Shown: piece by piece, positions 15,454 to 24,170 of the stretch
How positions within the stretch are numbered: position 1 is the first letter of the stretch
Layout: the number at the start of each line of letters is the position of its first letter
From: Algoriphagus chordae
GTDB taxonomy: Bacteria > Bacteroidota > Bacteroidia > Cytophagales > Cyclobacteriaceae
DNA: 64,000 nucleotides
Direction: 5' to 3'
Assembly (NCBI RefSeq): GCF_003254055.1
Contig: NZ_QKZT01000008.1
Location: 1-64,000 of the forward strand
Position numbers and translations under genes: made by a program
Notes under the pieces: generated by a model
Seen by the model: only the letters and a program-made list of their open reading frames with translations
Told to the model about the DNA's origin: nothing
Databases searched by the model: none

Positions 15454-18294
15454 TCAATTACTCAACTCATACTTTAAGGTCTTTCCCTTCTGTACCGCTG
15501 GCAGACCTTCGGACATCCAGAGAGGTGCAGGTTCACCTTTGAGATAATGGTCAAAGAACTGACTCAGCCTAACCGAAAGATCCTTTCTGTTTTTTCGCTG
15601 TACTAAGTTATGATCTTCCCCATTGTATTGGAGTAGCCAAGCTGGTCGACTCAATCTCTTCAAAGCCATAAACATTTCTATTCCTTGATACCATGGCACT
15701 GAACCGTCCTCGTCATTGTGCATGATTAGCACTGGAGTTTGCACTCGATCCATAAAAAACAACGGGGAGTTTTCTATATAGTACACAGGCTTTTCCCAAA
15801 GTGTCCCTCCTATTCTAGACTGCGTTTGCTCATATTGGAACATACGACTCATACCTGTTCCCCATCTGATTCCACCATATGCTGAAGTCATGTTTACGAC
15901 TGGCGCTCCAGCTCCTGCAGCTTTGAACATATTCGTCTGTGTGATCAGATAAGCTACCTGATATCCTCCCCAACTTTGACCTTGGATCGCCATATTATCA
16001 GCATCTACAAAGCCCTTGGCTACAATCGACTGAACTCCTGGAATGATACAGTTGTAAGCACTTGGTCCTGGAAGTCCCAGTTTATACTTGATATCTGGCA
16101 CAAAAACCAGGTAATCATTACTTACGAAATATGGAATATTAATCGTGGAAGCACTTGGCGCAGGGGATCTGTAATTGTGCAAACCGTCACTGTTACGCTC
16201 ATAGAAATACACCATCATTGGATATTTCTTGGAAGCATCGAAATTCTCAGGTTTGAATAGCAGGCCTTGCAGTGGATCCCCATCATCAGTCAAGTAATCA
16301 ACCAATTCCACCGAACCCCAATTTACATTAGCCTGCTGAGGGTTGAGATTAGAAACCTTCTTGAGGTTTTTAAAAGCCAAATCACCCAAATACATATCCG
16401 GATTCTCTAGATAGGTGGATCTATTAATCAAAATCTCAGAACTCTCCTTTGCTTTGGTCAATCCATAATAGCGGTTCGCCGTCATGATCAATTCCTTAGG
16501 AGCAGTTTTCCCATCAAATGATCCAGTGTAAAAACCAGCGTCCTTGGTCTTTTCATTAAATGCCGCAAGTAGCAATTGTCCTTTTGGATCAATGCTTCGC
16601 TCCTCACGATCAAGATTTTGTCTTCTGAAAATAGTGTTGCTATTTCTACCTGAACCTTGGGTAAGATTCACTGCTTTAGAAGGGTTTTTAGGATCTATTT
16701 TCCATATATCAAATCTATCATAGACCAAAAAAGCTTCATCTCCTTTTAGCCAACCAGCATTACCATAACTTCTCGGTAAAGAAGGTGAGTCATGCAATTC
16801 TTCATAAAACACTTCTGGTAGTTCCTTGGTAAGATTGATTTTAGCCTTTTGAGCCACATCATAAGCTACCCAACTACTATCTCTTCCATCGTACCAATAC
16901 ACATAGTTGCCGTCTGGAGAAATTGAAGGAAAACCTGAGGCATCCTTCTCAATAAGTGTTTTTGAGCCATCATTGAAATCTACTAGGTACAAATCTCTTC
17001 CAGTCTGCACATCCCAGCTGTAATTAATTCGATACGGAGCATCCGTCCAAGCAATACCAAAATCACGTTCTACATTAGATTCTAGACTTACATTTTTCAC
17101 TTCCAAATCAGCGAGCTGCGTGATCTTATCATTTTTCAGATCTATTGTGGCCATATAGGAAAAGCGTTCTTCACGTCCCTTATTCTTCAACTGCATAGGT
17201 TGAATCTCAGAATCCTGCCATCCCCAGATATCCAAACTCACTCTATCCGAGTCCAAAATAGTAGTATCATTTTCATAGCCGTAATCCACATAATCTGGAA
17301 CTACTCCAAAAAACAAGCGCTCCTCATCCTCAGAGAATTTAAGATTTCCATTTTCGCTAATTCTACCATTTTCAAGAATACCATCAGAATCTTCAGTCGC
17401 CAACTCCTTCAATTCCCCATTCGAAGTTTTCATCAGAAAAAGGGAATGGTATGGCTTTTTGGCCTTGGTAGAATCGTCAGTAGTAAGGTATGCTAGGTAT
17501 TTGGCTTCTGGAGAAAAAGTAACATCTGAGTACGAGGTCATTCCTTCTGAGATAAGCTTGCTTTCGCCATTAGATAAGTTCAGAATATAGATTGCTGCAT
17601 TGTCTAAGGTATCTTCCTCAGCCAGTACATACTGAAGAAAATCTCCATTTTTGGAAAACCCATAGGACTTCACTCGCTCGAAATCATAGCTCTTGGAACC
17701 ATCCAATGTTCGTACGGTAAGCTTAGTACCATCAGTTTTCTTAGGTTTTTCGGCCTTTGCAGTAGAGTCTGCCTCAGTTTCTCCATCCTCCTTAGCTTTC
17801 TTTTCTTTCGCTTTCTTCTCTTTTTCGAACAGAATAGCTATCCAGCTTCCAGCCTCTTCAGGAGTGGCAAATGACTTTATATTTGGCAGTTTCTCCAGTC
17901 GGTTATCCGCCATATTATAAATGAATAAACTATCAGAAGGCATATCATCCTTCTTCGTATTTTTCAATTTCAGCACATACACAGAGTCTTTTTCCGGTAC
18001 TATCTTACCTACTGCAAATGCATCATCAGCTGTAAAGTCAAAAGATGATCCTCTTGAAATAACTTGCCGCTTACTAGGGTCTTTATAGGAGAAAATCTCA
18101 ATGCGCCCATCCCCATCTTGAGGAGAAACTTGGTATCCAAGCCAGCGCCCATCTTTGGTAATTTTCTGTGAACCTAAGCGCTCCCAAGCATCGTAATCGG
18201 CATGGGTTAAGGGTCGTTTCTGCTGCGCAAAACTCATTTGCGAAGCAAGGAGCATCACCAGCAGTAATGCTCCAAATCCTTTAATTCTCATCAT
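15454..18294 (-). CDS. Secreted S9-family (prolyl oligopeptidase-like) peptidase
   Basis: A 946-aa exported serine peptidase with a signal peptide (residues 1-23, ending SFAQQ). A long WD/PD40-like beta-propeller region follows (about 30-650), and then an alpha/beta-hydrolase domain. The catalytic triad is readable as Ser774 in GQSWGGYQ, Asp863 in NDEDGSVPW and His895 in GEDHNLV. A Lys/Glu-rich low-complexity stretch (about 155-180) is an insertion in the propeller. Such enzymes remove or cleave short peptides in the periplasm. It starts 2 bp after the stop of the M14 carboxypeptidase gene, so the two form an operon for extracellular peptide breakdown. Confidence 0.92.
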   Translation of the reverse strand: MMRIKGFGALLLVMLLASQMSFAQQKRPLTHADYDAWERLGSQKITKDGRWLGYQVSPQDGDGRIEIFSYKDPSKRQVISRGSSFDFTADDAFAVGKIVPEKDSVYVLKLKNTKKDDMPSDSLFIYNMADNRLEKLPNIKSFATPEEAGSWIAILFEKEKKAKEKKAKEDGETEADSTAKAEKPKKTDGTKLTVRTLDGSKSYDFERVKSYGFSKNGDFLQYVLAEEDTLDNAAIYILNLSNGESKLISEGMTSYSDVTFSPEAKYLAYLTTDDSTKAKKPYHSLFLMKTSNGELKELATEDSDGILENGRISENGNLKFSEDEERLFFGVVPDYVDYGYENDTTILDSDRVSLDIWGWQDSEIQPMQLKNKGREERFSYMATIDLKNDKITQLADLEVKNVSLESNVERDFGIAWTDAPYRINYSWDVQTGRDLYLVDFNDGSKTLIEKDASGFPSISPDGNYVYWYDGRDSSWVAYDVAQKAKINLTKELPEVFYEELHDSPSLPRSYGNAGWLKGDEAFLVYDRFDIWKIDPKNPSKAVNLTQGSGRNSNTIFRRQNLDREERSIDPKGQLLLAAFNEKTKDAGFYTGSFDGKTAPKELIMTANRYYGLTKAKESSEILINRSTYLENPDMYLGDLAFKNLKKVSNLNPQQANVNWGSVELVDYLTDDGDPLQGLLFKPENFDASKKYPMMVYFYERNSDGLHNYRSPAPSASTINIPYFVSNDYLVFVPDIKYKLGLPGPSAYNCIIPGVQSIVAKGFVDADNMAIQGQSWGGYQVAYLITQTNMFKAAGAGAPVVNMTSAYGGIRWGTGMSRMFQYEQTQSRIGGTLWEKPVYYIENSPLFFMDRVQTPVLIMHNDEDGSVPWYQGIEMFMALKRLSRPAWLLQYNGEDHNLVQRKNRKDLSVRLSQFFDHYLKGEPAPLWMSEGLPAVQKGKTLKYELSN

Positions 18295-18296
18295 TT

Positions 18297-20216
18297 CTAG
18301 TTATTAATAATAAATTCTTGCTCAAAAAACCCACCTCGTGTCGAAGCCAGTTTTATTTTTCCTTTTACTTCCTCATCGCCCGTTACCTTTACTCTGAAGG
18401 TAGCCGACTTCGTTTCGCCCAGTCCTGTATAGCCTGCATAAATCGTCTTGTCATACAATTCAGGACTTTCAATTTTAACTTTAGCTTCCTCGTAGCCTTT
18501 GGTCAATTCCTTATCAAAAACGAGTGAAACTCGATCTTCCTGAACAATTTTCACCAGTTTGGCTTGCTCCAAAGCAACTGGAAGACCTCCTACATTTTTC
18601 CAAGAAAGTGCTATTTCATATTCTCCATTAGCAACTTTCTTAACACTCACCTTTTCTACTTTCAGTTCAGGAAGTTTTTTGGCCATAGCCAGGTTAAACT
18701 GTGCTTGTTTTTTAGCCCAATTCTCTAATTGCCAAGTTGGTCCATTTTGTCCAAAAAACTTAGGATGAAATCCTCCTATCTCCACTTCTCCAAGTGTAGG
18801 ATGAATCATCGGAGTCCATGATTTAAAACCTTTCCCCTCGTTTGCTTCCTCATCCCACATCAAAGCATCGTAATCATCGTAAACGCCATCCCCATTATAA
18901 TCCTTCATGGCACCATTATTCCAGAGCTCATCGCCATACCATATAGAGCCATAATAGAAGTACCCGAAATCAGGACCATGCCCAAATAGCGGAGATGGCT
19001 TTAAAGGATCTCCAGTCATGCGATTGACCTTATATCTAGTAGCGTATGTTTCGTAGACATCACCCGCCCAAGGATAACCCGTAAAAGACAAGCCTAACTG
19101 ATCCATCTCCTTATAGATAGCCAAATCGGAAGGATACATACGCTCTTCTGCTTTGGAAGTGGATGGAGCTCTGAGGTGCATAGGAACTCGGGTATCCATA
19201 GAATTCACCACTGAAATATTCGGATGACTAAGCATCCACATAACTGTGGACTTAGACTCAATTTCACTCATTGGGAATTCTCCTGCGCCATTTTGAGTGT
19301 ATCCTCTACCGGTCAAGTCACCGCCGGTATCTGGTCTCCAGTTTTCAGGATAATTTCTGTGAAGGTCCAGTCCTCCAATTCCATCTTCATTATAATCCCC
19401 ATCGCCATCATTATCGATGCCTTCAGAATACAATAAATACTCACCTTTTCCAGGAAAAACTCGCTTCATCAGTTTCCCTGCAGGATGATCAGGATTTATA
19501 ATATAATTAGCCTTTTCAAGCTCCTCAGGAGTTGTGGCCTTTTTTCTAATTTGGTAAATAATCCCATCTCCATCCAAGTCTTCATTAGGATCCTCATCCA
19601 ATAAGCCATCTCGGTCATTATCATGAGGTCTTACCGTAGATCTGTTGGCTTGCGCTGTAAACAGGTATAGATTTGATCCATCAGGATTATTCTGAGGTCT
19701 CAAATAAATTGCCTTGGTATCGATCAAATGGGTTATTTCAGGATCTTTTCCATAATTCTCAAGTAAGTGCTGGGTCAGCCAAAGTAATGACTCACTACCC
19801 GTGATTTCTCCAGAGTGCCTTCCCCCTTCAAAATATGCAGCAGGCTTATCCGTATCCTTGCCTGTTTTCTTATTGGTAATGGTCATCTGCAAAATCGGCC
19901 TTCCTTCAAAAGAACGAGCAATCTCATAGAGCTCTACTATATCTGGATATTGCTCCGCCCAGACTTCATACCAATGATACATGACCTCAACGGTGTGATA
20001 TTTGTCAAAGGTTAAGCGATCAGTAGGTACATATTCCACCTCTGGAAACTCATGCTTCTTAAAATAAGATGGGCCATGTCGTTCTCCCGAAACTGTGTGG
20101 AATTTGGCAGTTGTATCAGCTTCGGTGAATTTTTGAGCTTTCTCAAATGTCTTTACCTGAGACATACCCACAGATAAAATGAGGGACAAAGGGATAAATA
20201 GTAGTGTTTTTTTCAT
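18297..20216 (-). CDS. Secreted M14-family zinc carboxypeptidase with acidic Ca-binding-like loops
   Basis: A 639-aa exported metallopeptidase with a signal peptide (residues 1-19, ending MSQ). Zinc ligands His134 and Glu137 are seen in GGRHSGE, and the conserved region LRPQNNPDG follows. Three Asp-rich stretches sit inside the peptidase domain: DNDRDGLLDEDPNEDLDGDG (about 197-216), DNDGDGDYNEDG (about 263-274) and DYNGDGVYDDYD (about 440). They look like calcium-binding DxDxDG loops. The C-terminal 110 residues form a probable Ig-like beta-domain. First gene of the operon with the S9 peptidase. Substrate specificity cannot be predicted. Confidence 0.88.
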   Translation of the reverse strand: MKKTLLFIPLSLILSVGMSQVKTFEKAQKFTEADTTAKFHTVSGERHGPSYFKKHEFPEVEYVPTDRLTFDKYHTVEVMYHWYEVWAEQYPDIVELYEIARSFEGRPILQMTITNKKTGKDTDKPAAYFEGGRHSGEITGSESLLWLTQHLLENYGKDPEITHLIDTKAIYLRPQNNPDGSNLYLFTAQANRSTVRPHDNDRDGLLDEDPNEDLDGDGIIYQIRKKATTPEELEKANYIINPDHPAGKLMKRVFPGKGEYLLYSEGIDNDGDGDYNEDGIGGLDLHRNYPENWRPDTGGDLTGRGYTQNGAGEFPMSEIESKSTVMWMLSHPNISVVNSMDTRVPMHLRAPSTSKAEERMYPSDLAIYKEMDQLGLSFTGYPWAGDVYETYATRYKVNRMTGDPLKPSPLFGHGPDFGYFYYGSIWYGDELWNNGAMKDYNGDGVYDDYDALMWDEEANEGKGFKSWTPMIHPTLGEVEIGGFHPKFFGQNGPTWQLENWAKKQAQFNLAMAKKLPELKVEKVSVKKVANGEYEIALSWKNVGGLPVALEQAKLVKIVQEDRVSLVFDKELTKGYEEAKVKIESPELYDKTIYAGYTGLGETKSATFRVKVTGDEEVKGKIKLASTRGGFFEQEFIINN

Positions 20217-20756
20217 GGAATGGTGGTTATAAGCTGATCAAAAATAAAAACCTCCGTCCACCATTGCCCAACCGCTTAAAAAAAAGCTGGGCTTATCCTG
20301 CTACCTAAGCTCTGAAAGTCAAGGCAAAAATTCACTAAATCAACGCCCTAAATCTGCTAGCTTTCCCGAAATCACTGAACAAGATTTCTGGCTAAAAAAA
20401 GATAAATACACCGTATTAAGGGTTTGAAGTGCACTTATAGGTATTATACATTCTGAGTAAAAACAAAAAAGTCTCGCCAGAAGCAAGACCCTTTTCAGAA
20501 TATAAACCCAAATATAACTTTAGAGATTAAAAGTTTCTGTTGAAATTAAACTAAAATTTGGCAATACAAATGATCTCAAATTTTAATTCGACTTTTTACT
20601 CTATGAACAAAATATTCAATTGAACATTTATATCGAGTCCAAAGTAAGTGGATTTTGCTTTTAATTACAAATTGAAAAATAAATTTTGCTATATTTTGAA
20701 CAATCTGTAATTTACAGGCAGATTTATTAACAATCATCCAAAATCACTCGATAAAA
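20217..20756. other. 540-bp AT-rich intergenic region
   Basis: No convincing protein gene on either strand. It should carry the promoter of the minus-strand peptidase operon at its left end and the promoter of the Lrp gene at its right end. It contains a hairpin with a minus-strand T-run at 20465-20489 that serves no annotated gene. Confidence 0.6.
20465..20489 (-). terminator. Orphan minus-strand terminator-like hairpin
   Basis: Arms 20471-20477 and 20483-20489 pair with one mismatch around a CAGAA loop. On the minus strand the hairpin is followed at once by a run of six T. There is no minus-strand gene between 20490 and the Lrp start at 20757, so it would end an unannotated transcript. Confidence 0.45.
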
Positions 20757-21230
20757 ATGGACAAAATTTTAGATATCGACAACATCGACTTGAAGATCAT
20801 TTCGCTCCTCAATGAAGATGCCAAGACTCCCTATACTGAAATTGCCAAAAAAGTCTTCGTTTCTTCTGGAACGGTACACGTACGCATGAAGAAGTTAGAA
20901 GATATGGGTATCGTCAAGAGTGCCACTTTAAACATAGATTTTTCTAAGCTTGGCTATGACATATCTGCATTTCTGGGGATTTACCTTGAAAAAAGCTCGC
21001 TTTATGATACAGTCATCGAAAACCTGAAGACAATCTCAGAAGTAGTTAGCGCCTATTATACCACTGGCAATTATTCGATCTTTGCAAAAATCATCTGCAG
21101 AGACACCAACCACCTACGATTTGTCCTTGACACAATTCAAAAAGTCGAAGGAATCGACAGAACAGAAACATTAATTGTGTTGGAGGAATCTATCAACAGA
21201 CCTATACAGTTTTTTGACAAAGAGAAATAA
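20757..21230 (+). CDS. Lrp/AsnC-family transcriptional regulator
   Basis: A 157-aa regulator. The N-terminal winged helix (about 5-60) starts with DNIDLKIISLLNEDAKTPYTEIAKKVFVSSGTVHVRMKKLEDMGIV, shown here only to mark its extent; the C-terminal RAM/AsnC ligand-binding alpha/beta domain covers about 70-150. This family senses amino acids or related small molecules and forms dimers to hexadecamers. It stands alone, with a 540-bp upstream gap and its own terminator, ahead of the suf operon. Whether it controls suf cannot be told. Ligand residues are not diagnostic by eye. Confidence 0.92.
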   Translation: MDKILDIDNIDLKIISLLNEDAKTPYTEIAKKVFVSSGTVHVRMKKLEDMGIVKSATLNIDFSKLGYDISAFLGIYLEKSSLYDTVIENLKTISEVVSAYYTTGNYSIFAKIICRDTNHLRFVLDTIQKVEGIDRTETLIVLEESINRPIQFFDKEK

Positions 21231-21281
21231 GCCAATTAAGATTAAATCTAAATAAAGGATTTACCTATTCAATTAAAAATC

Positions 21282-21311
21282 AAAAGTATTGAACCTTCAA
21301 TACTTTTTTTT
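21282..21311 (+). terminator. Terminator after the Lrp gene
   Basis: AAAAGTATTGAA (21282-21293) pairs perfectly with TTCAATACTTTT (21296-21307), and the T-run extends to about 21311. Confidence 0.85.
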
Positions 21312-21417
21312 TGTAAACACGGTATAGAATAGATAAAAAGGGCGTTTTCTATTGGAGAATTATATGTTCGATAGAATTATCCAATGGGTAAAAACATGGT
21401 ATTTTCATTATATGTTG

Positions 21418-21425
21418 TACCTTCG
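21418..21425 (+). promoter_or_regulatory. Candidate -7 box of the suf operon
   Basis: TACCTTCG, one mismatch from TAnnTTTG, lies 37 bp upstream of sufB. The -33 position holds ATGG rather than TTG, so support is moderate. No IscR/SufR-like gene is near, and no clear operator was recognised. Confidence 0.35.
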
Positions 21426-21462
21426 CCGTTAAAATGTAATTAGTCTAAATAACTCAGCAACA

Positions 21463-22908
21463 ATGAGCAAAGACAATCAGATTTTAGAAGAACTAACGTC
21501 AAAAGAGTACGAGCATGGCTGGTCAGTCAACTATGAAGCCGACGAGGCTCCAGTAGGTTTGACTGAAGAGACCATTCGGTGGATATCTGCAAAAAAAGAA
21601 GAACCAGTTTGGCTTCTTGATTGGAGATTGAAAGCGTTCAAAACATGGGAAGCCATGTCAGAGCCAAAATGGGCGAATGTTCATTATCCAAAAATCGACC
21701 TCCAGTCTTTAAAATATTATTCAGCACCTAAGCAAGCTAGCAAGCCTAAAAATTTGGATGAAGTAGATCCAGAATTATTGGATATCTACAAGCGATTAGG
21801 TATTAATTTGAATGAGCAAAAGAGACTTCAAGGAATTGCAGTAGATGCAGTACTTGATTCAGTTTCTGTAGCGACCACTTTCAAAGGCACTCTTTCCAAA
21901 CTTGGTATTGTATTCTGCTCCTTCAGTGAAGCAGTCAAAGAACATCCAGACTTGGTAAAGAAATACTTAGGATCAGTGGTGCCAATGACTGACAACTATT
22001 ACGCAGCGCTTAATTCAGCTGTATTCTCTGACGGTTCATTCTGCTACATTCCAAAAGGCGTTCGTTGCCCAATGGAGCTTTCTACTTATTTCAGAATCAA
22101 TGCCGCTAACACAGGCCAGTTCGAAAGAACGCTGATCGTAGCTGAGGATGAATCATATGTATCTTACCTAGAAGGCTGTACTGCTCCGCAACGTGATGAA
22201 AATCAATTGCATGCAGCAGTGGTAGAAATATACGCTGGAGCACATGCCGAAGTGAAATACTCTACTGTTCAGAACTGGTTCCCAGGGACCAAGGAAGGCG
22301 TAGGTGGAATTTACAACTTCGTAACTAAGCGTGGAATTTGTGCAGGTGACTTCTCTAAGATTTCTTGGACACAGGTAGAAACAGGTTCTGCTGTGACATG
22401 GAAGTATCCTTCTTGTATTCTAAAGGGCGATAATTCTATCGGAGAATTTTATTCTGTAGCGGTAACCAATAACTATCAGCAGGCAGATACCGGAACGAAA
22501 ATGATTCACATTGGTAAAAACACCAAGTCAAGAATCGTATCCAAAGGTATTTCCGCAGGAAAATCTCAGAACTCATACAGAGGTCAGGTACAAGTGATGA
22601 AGCGTGCTTCAAACGCGCGTAACTTCTCACAATGTGATTCCCTACTCATGGGCGATCGCTGTGGTGCTCATACCTTCCCATACATCGACATCAATAATCC
22701 GACTGCAAAAGTGGAACATGAAGCGACTACTTCGAAGATTGGAGAAGATCAGCTTTTCTATTGCAACCAAAGAGGTATTGCTACGGAAGATGCAGTGGCT
22801 TTGATCGTAAATGGATACGCTAAAGAGGTATTGAACCAATTGCCAATGGAATTTGCTGTGGAAGCACAGAAGTTGTTGGCATTGACACTTGAGGGATCAG
22901 TTGGTTAA
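21463..22908 (+). CDS. sufB: Fe-S cluster scaffold complex subunit SufB
   Basis: A 481-aa core subunit of the SufBCD scaffold, on which iron-sulfur clusters are assembled in the cytoplasm. Diagnostic stretches include [17 protein letters not shown] [73 protein letters not shown] and the C-terminal [17 protein letters not shown]. The CDSLLMG cysteine matches the region carrying the functional Cys of E. coli SufB. First gene of the suf operon. Normally sufC follows directly, but here a four-helix-bundle gene separates them. Confidence 0.97.
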   Translation: MSKDNQILEELTSKEYEHGWSVNYEADEAPVGLTEETIRWISAKKEEPVWLLDWRLKAFKTWEAMSEPKWANVHYPKIDLQSLKYYSAPKQASKPKNLDEVDPELLDIYKRLGINLNEQKRLQGIAVDAVLDSVSVATTFKGTLSKLGIVFCSFSEAVKEHPDLVKKYLGSVVPMTDNYYAALNSAVFSDGSFCYIPKGVRCPMELSTYFRINAANTGQFERTLIVAEDESYVSYLEGCTAPQRDENQLHAAVVEIYAGAHAEVKYSTVQNWFPGTKEGVGGIYNFVTKRGICAGDFSKISWTQVETGSAVTWKYPSCILKGDNSIGEFYSVAVTNNYQQADTGTKMIHIGKNTKSRIVSKGISAGKSQNSYRGQVQVMKRASNARNFSQCDSLLMGDRCGAHTFPYIDINNPTAKVEHEATTSKIGEDQLFYCNQRGIATEDAVALIVNGYAKEVLNQLPMEFAVEAQKLLALTLEGSVG

Positions 22909-22943
22909 AGGAATTTGAGGTTTGAAATTTCTGATTTGAAATT
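22909..22943. repeat. Left TTTGA-rich flank of the inserted four-helix-bundle gene
   Basis: Between the sufB stop and the inserted gene, the sequence is built of repeated ATTTGA/TTTGAAATT units. The spacer after the inserted gene has the same units in inverted orientation (TTTCAAAT, TCAAAT), so the insert is bounded by degenerate inverted repeats. Confidence 0.5.
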
Positions 22944-23342
22944 ATGGCAACCATCACACGCTTTGAAGATTTAGACATCTGGAAAAAGGCTAGAGAATAT
23001 TGCAGAATCATATTTAACCTAACTCAACAAGAAGGTTTCAGGAATGATTTCAGTCTGAAAAATCAAATTAATTCATCTTCAGGATCAATTATGGATAATA
23101 TAGCTGAAGGTTTTGAGCGAGAAGGAAATAAAGAATTTATTCAATTCTTAAGTATTGCTAAAGCTTCAGCAGGTGAGTCAAGGTCTCAGTTATATAGAGC
23201 TTTTGACAGAAATTACATATCTGAAGAAACACTTCATGTGACTAGTGAAAAGAGTCTAGAAATTAGTAAGTCAATTTCCGGATTTATAAAATATTTAAAA
23301 GACAGTGAGATTAAAGGAAACAAGTTTAAAAGCTTAAAATAA
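22944..23342 (+). CDS. Four-helix-bundle protein (S23/23S rRNA intervening-sequence protein family)
   Basis: A 132-aa protein of the IVP/S23 family. The opening [14 protein letters not shown] and the central [17 protein letters not shown] are the family hallmarks. [17 protein letters not shown] forms the third helix. These proteins are encoded inside intervening sequences of some 23S rRNA genes and, as Avd relatives, next to diversity-generating retroelements. In Bacteroidota they also occur as scattered free copies of unknown role. Here the gene lies between sufB and sufC in the same direction, with TTTGA-rich inverted flanks, and looks like an insertion that left the operon readable. Confidence 0.88.
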   Translation: MATITRFEDLDIWKKAREYCRIIFNLTQQEGFRNDFSLKNQINSSSGSIMDNIAEGFEREGNKEFIQFLSIAKASAGESRSQLYRAFDRNYISEETLHVTSEKSLEISKSISGFIKYLKDSEIKGNKFKSLK

Positions 23343-23383
23343 GGTTTCCTCAATTTCAAATATCAAATGTCAAATTTAAGATT
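23343..23383. repeat. Right TTTGA-rich flank of the inserted four-helix-bundle gene
   Basis: The 41-bp spacer before sufC contains CAATTTCAAATATCAAATG and TCAAATTT, complementary in type to the left flank at 22909-22943. The match is unit-wise, not base-perfect along its whole length. Confidence 0.5.
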
Positions 23384-24148
23384 ATGCTTAGTATAAAGAA
23401 TTTGCACGCCTCTATAGAAGGAACTCCAATCCTGAGAGGTATCAACCTAGAAGTGAAAGCAGGAGAAGTTCATGCGATCATGGGGCCAAATGGTTCAGGT
23501 AAATCTACCCTTGCTTCAGTATTGGCAGGAAGAGAAGAATATGAAATAACAGCTGGTGAGGTTTCCTTCAAAGGCAAAGACCTTTTGGATCTTTCTCCAG
23601 AAGACAGAGCAAGAGAAGGTGTATTTCTTGCCTTCCAATACCCTGTAGAGATCCCAGGTGTTAGCTCGACTAACTTCCTAAGAACTGCAGTCAATCAAGT
23701 AAGAGAATACCGTGGTGAAGATCCTCTTGATGCGGTGAAGTTCTTGACCTTGATGAAAGAAAAAATGAAGCTGGTGGAGATGGATCAGAAGCTTTTGAGC
23801 AGAGCCTTGAATGAAGGTTTTTCAGGTGGAGAAAAGAAAAGAAATGAGATCTTCCAGATGGCGATGCTTGCTCCGACCCTTTCTATTTTGGATGAAACAG
23901 ATTCAGGACTTGATATCGATGCACTTCGTATCGTTTCAAACGGTGTTAACCAACTAAAATCTAAAGACAACGCAACTATCGTGGTCACTCACTACCAGAG
24001 ATTGCTGGATTACATTATTCCTGATTTTGTACACGTATTGTACAATGGACAAATTGTAAAGTCAGGTACCAAAGAGCTTGCACTAGAGCTAGAAGAGAAA
24101 GGTTACGATTGGATCAAAGACGAGGTCAATTCCAACGCTACCGTTTGA
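23384..24148 (+). CDS. sufC: Fe-S assembly ATPase SufC
   Basis: A 254-aa ABC-type ATPase that drives conformational change in SufBCD. Walker A GPNGSGKS is at residues 34-41. The SufC-type signature appears as FSGGEKKRNEIFQM, Walker B as LSILDETDSGLD, and the H-loop as VVTHYQRLLDYI. The Q-loop FLAFQYPVEIPGV is typical of SufC and unlike transporter ATPases. It would normally be directly downstream of sufB but here follows the inserted four-helix-bundle gene. Confidence 0.97.
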   Translation: MLSIKNLHASIEGTPILRGINLEVKAGEVHAIMGPNGSGKSTLASVLAGREEYEITAGEVSFKGKDLLDLSPEDRAREGVFLAFQYPVEIPGVSSTNFLRTAVNQVREYRGEDPLDAVKFLTLMKEKMKLVEMDQKLLSRALNEGFSGGEKKRNEIFQMAMLAPTLSILDETDSGLDIDALRIVSNGVNQLKSKDNATIVVTHYQRLLDYIIPDFVHVLYNGQIVKSGTKELALELEEKGYDWIKDEVNSNATV

Positions 24149-24170
24149 TTTTCATCCTAAAACATCACGC

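Noticed and set aside
20257..20292. Imperfect GCCCA...TGGGC hairpin upstream of the M14 peptidase gene
   Set aside because: Bulged stem with an A-rich loop and no T-run. Probably chance in AT-rich sequence.
22944..23342. Reading the IVP-type gene as part of a split 23S rRNA gene or a diversity-generating retroelement
   Set aside because: No rRNA sequence, reverse transcriptase or template/variable repeat is nearby. It is a free-standing copy in a protein operon.
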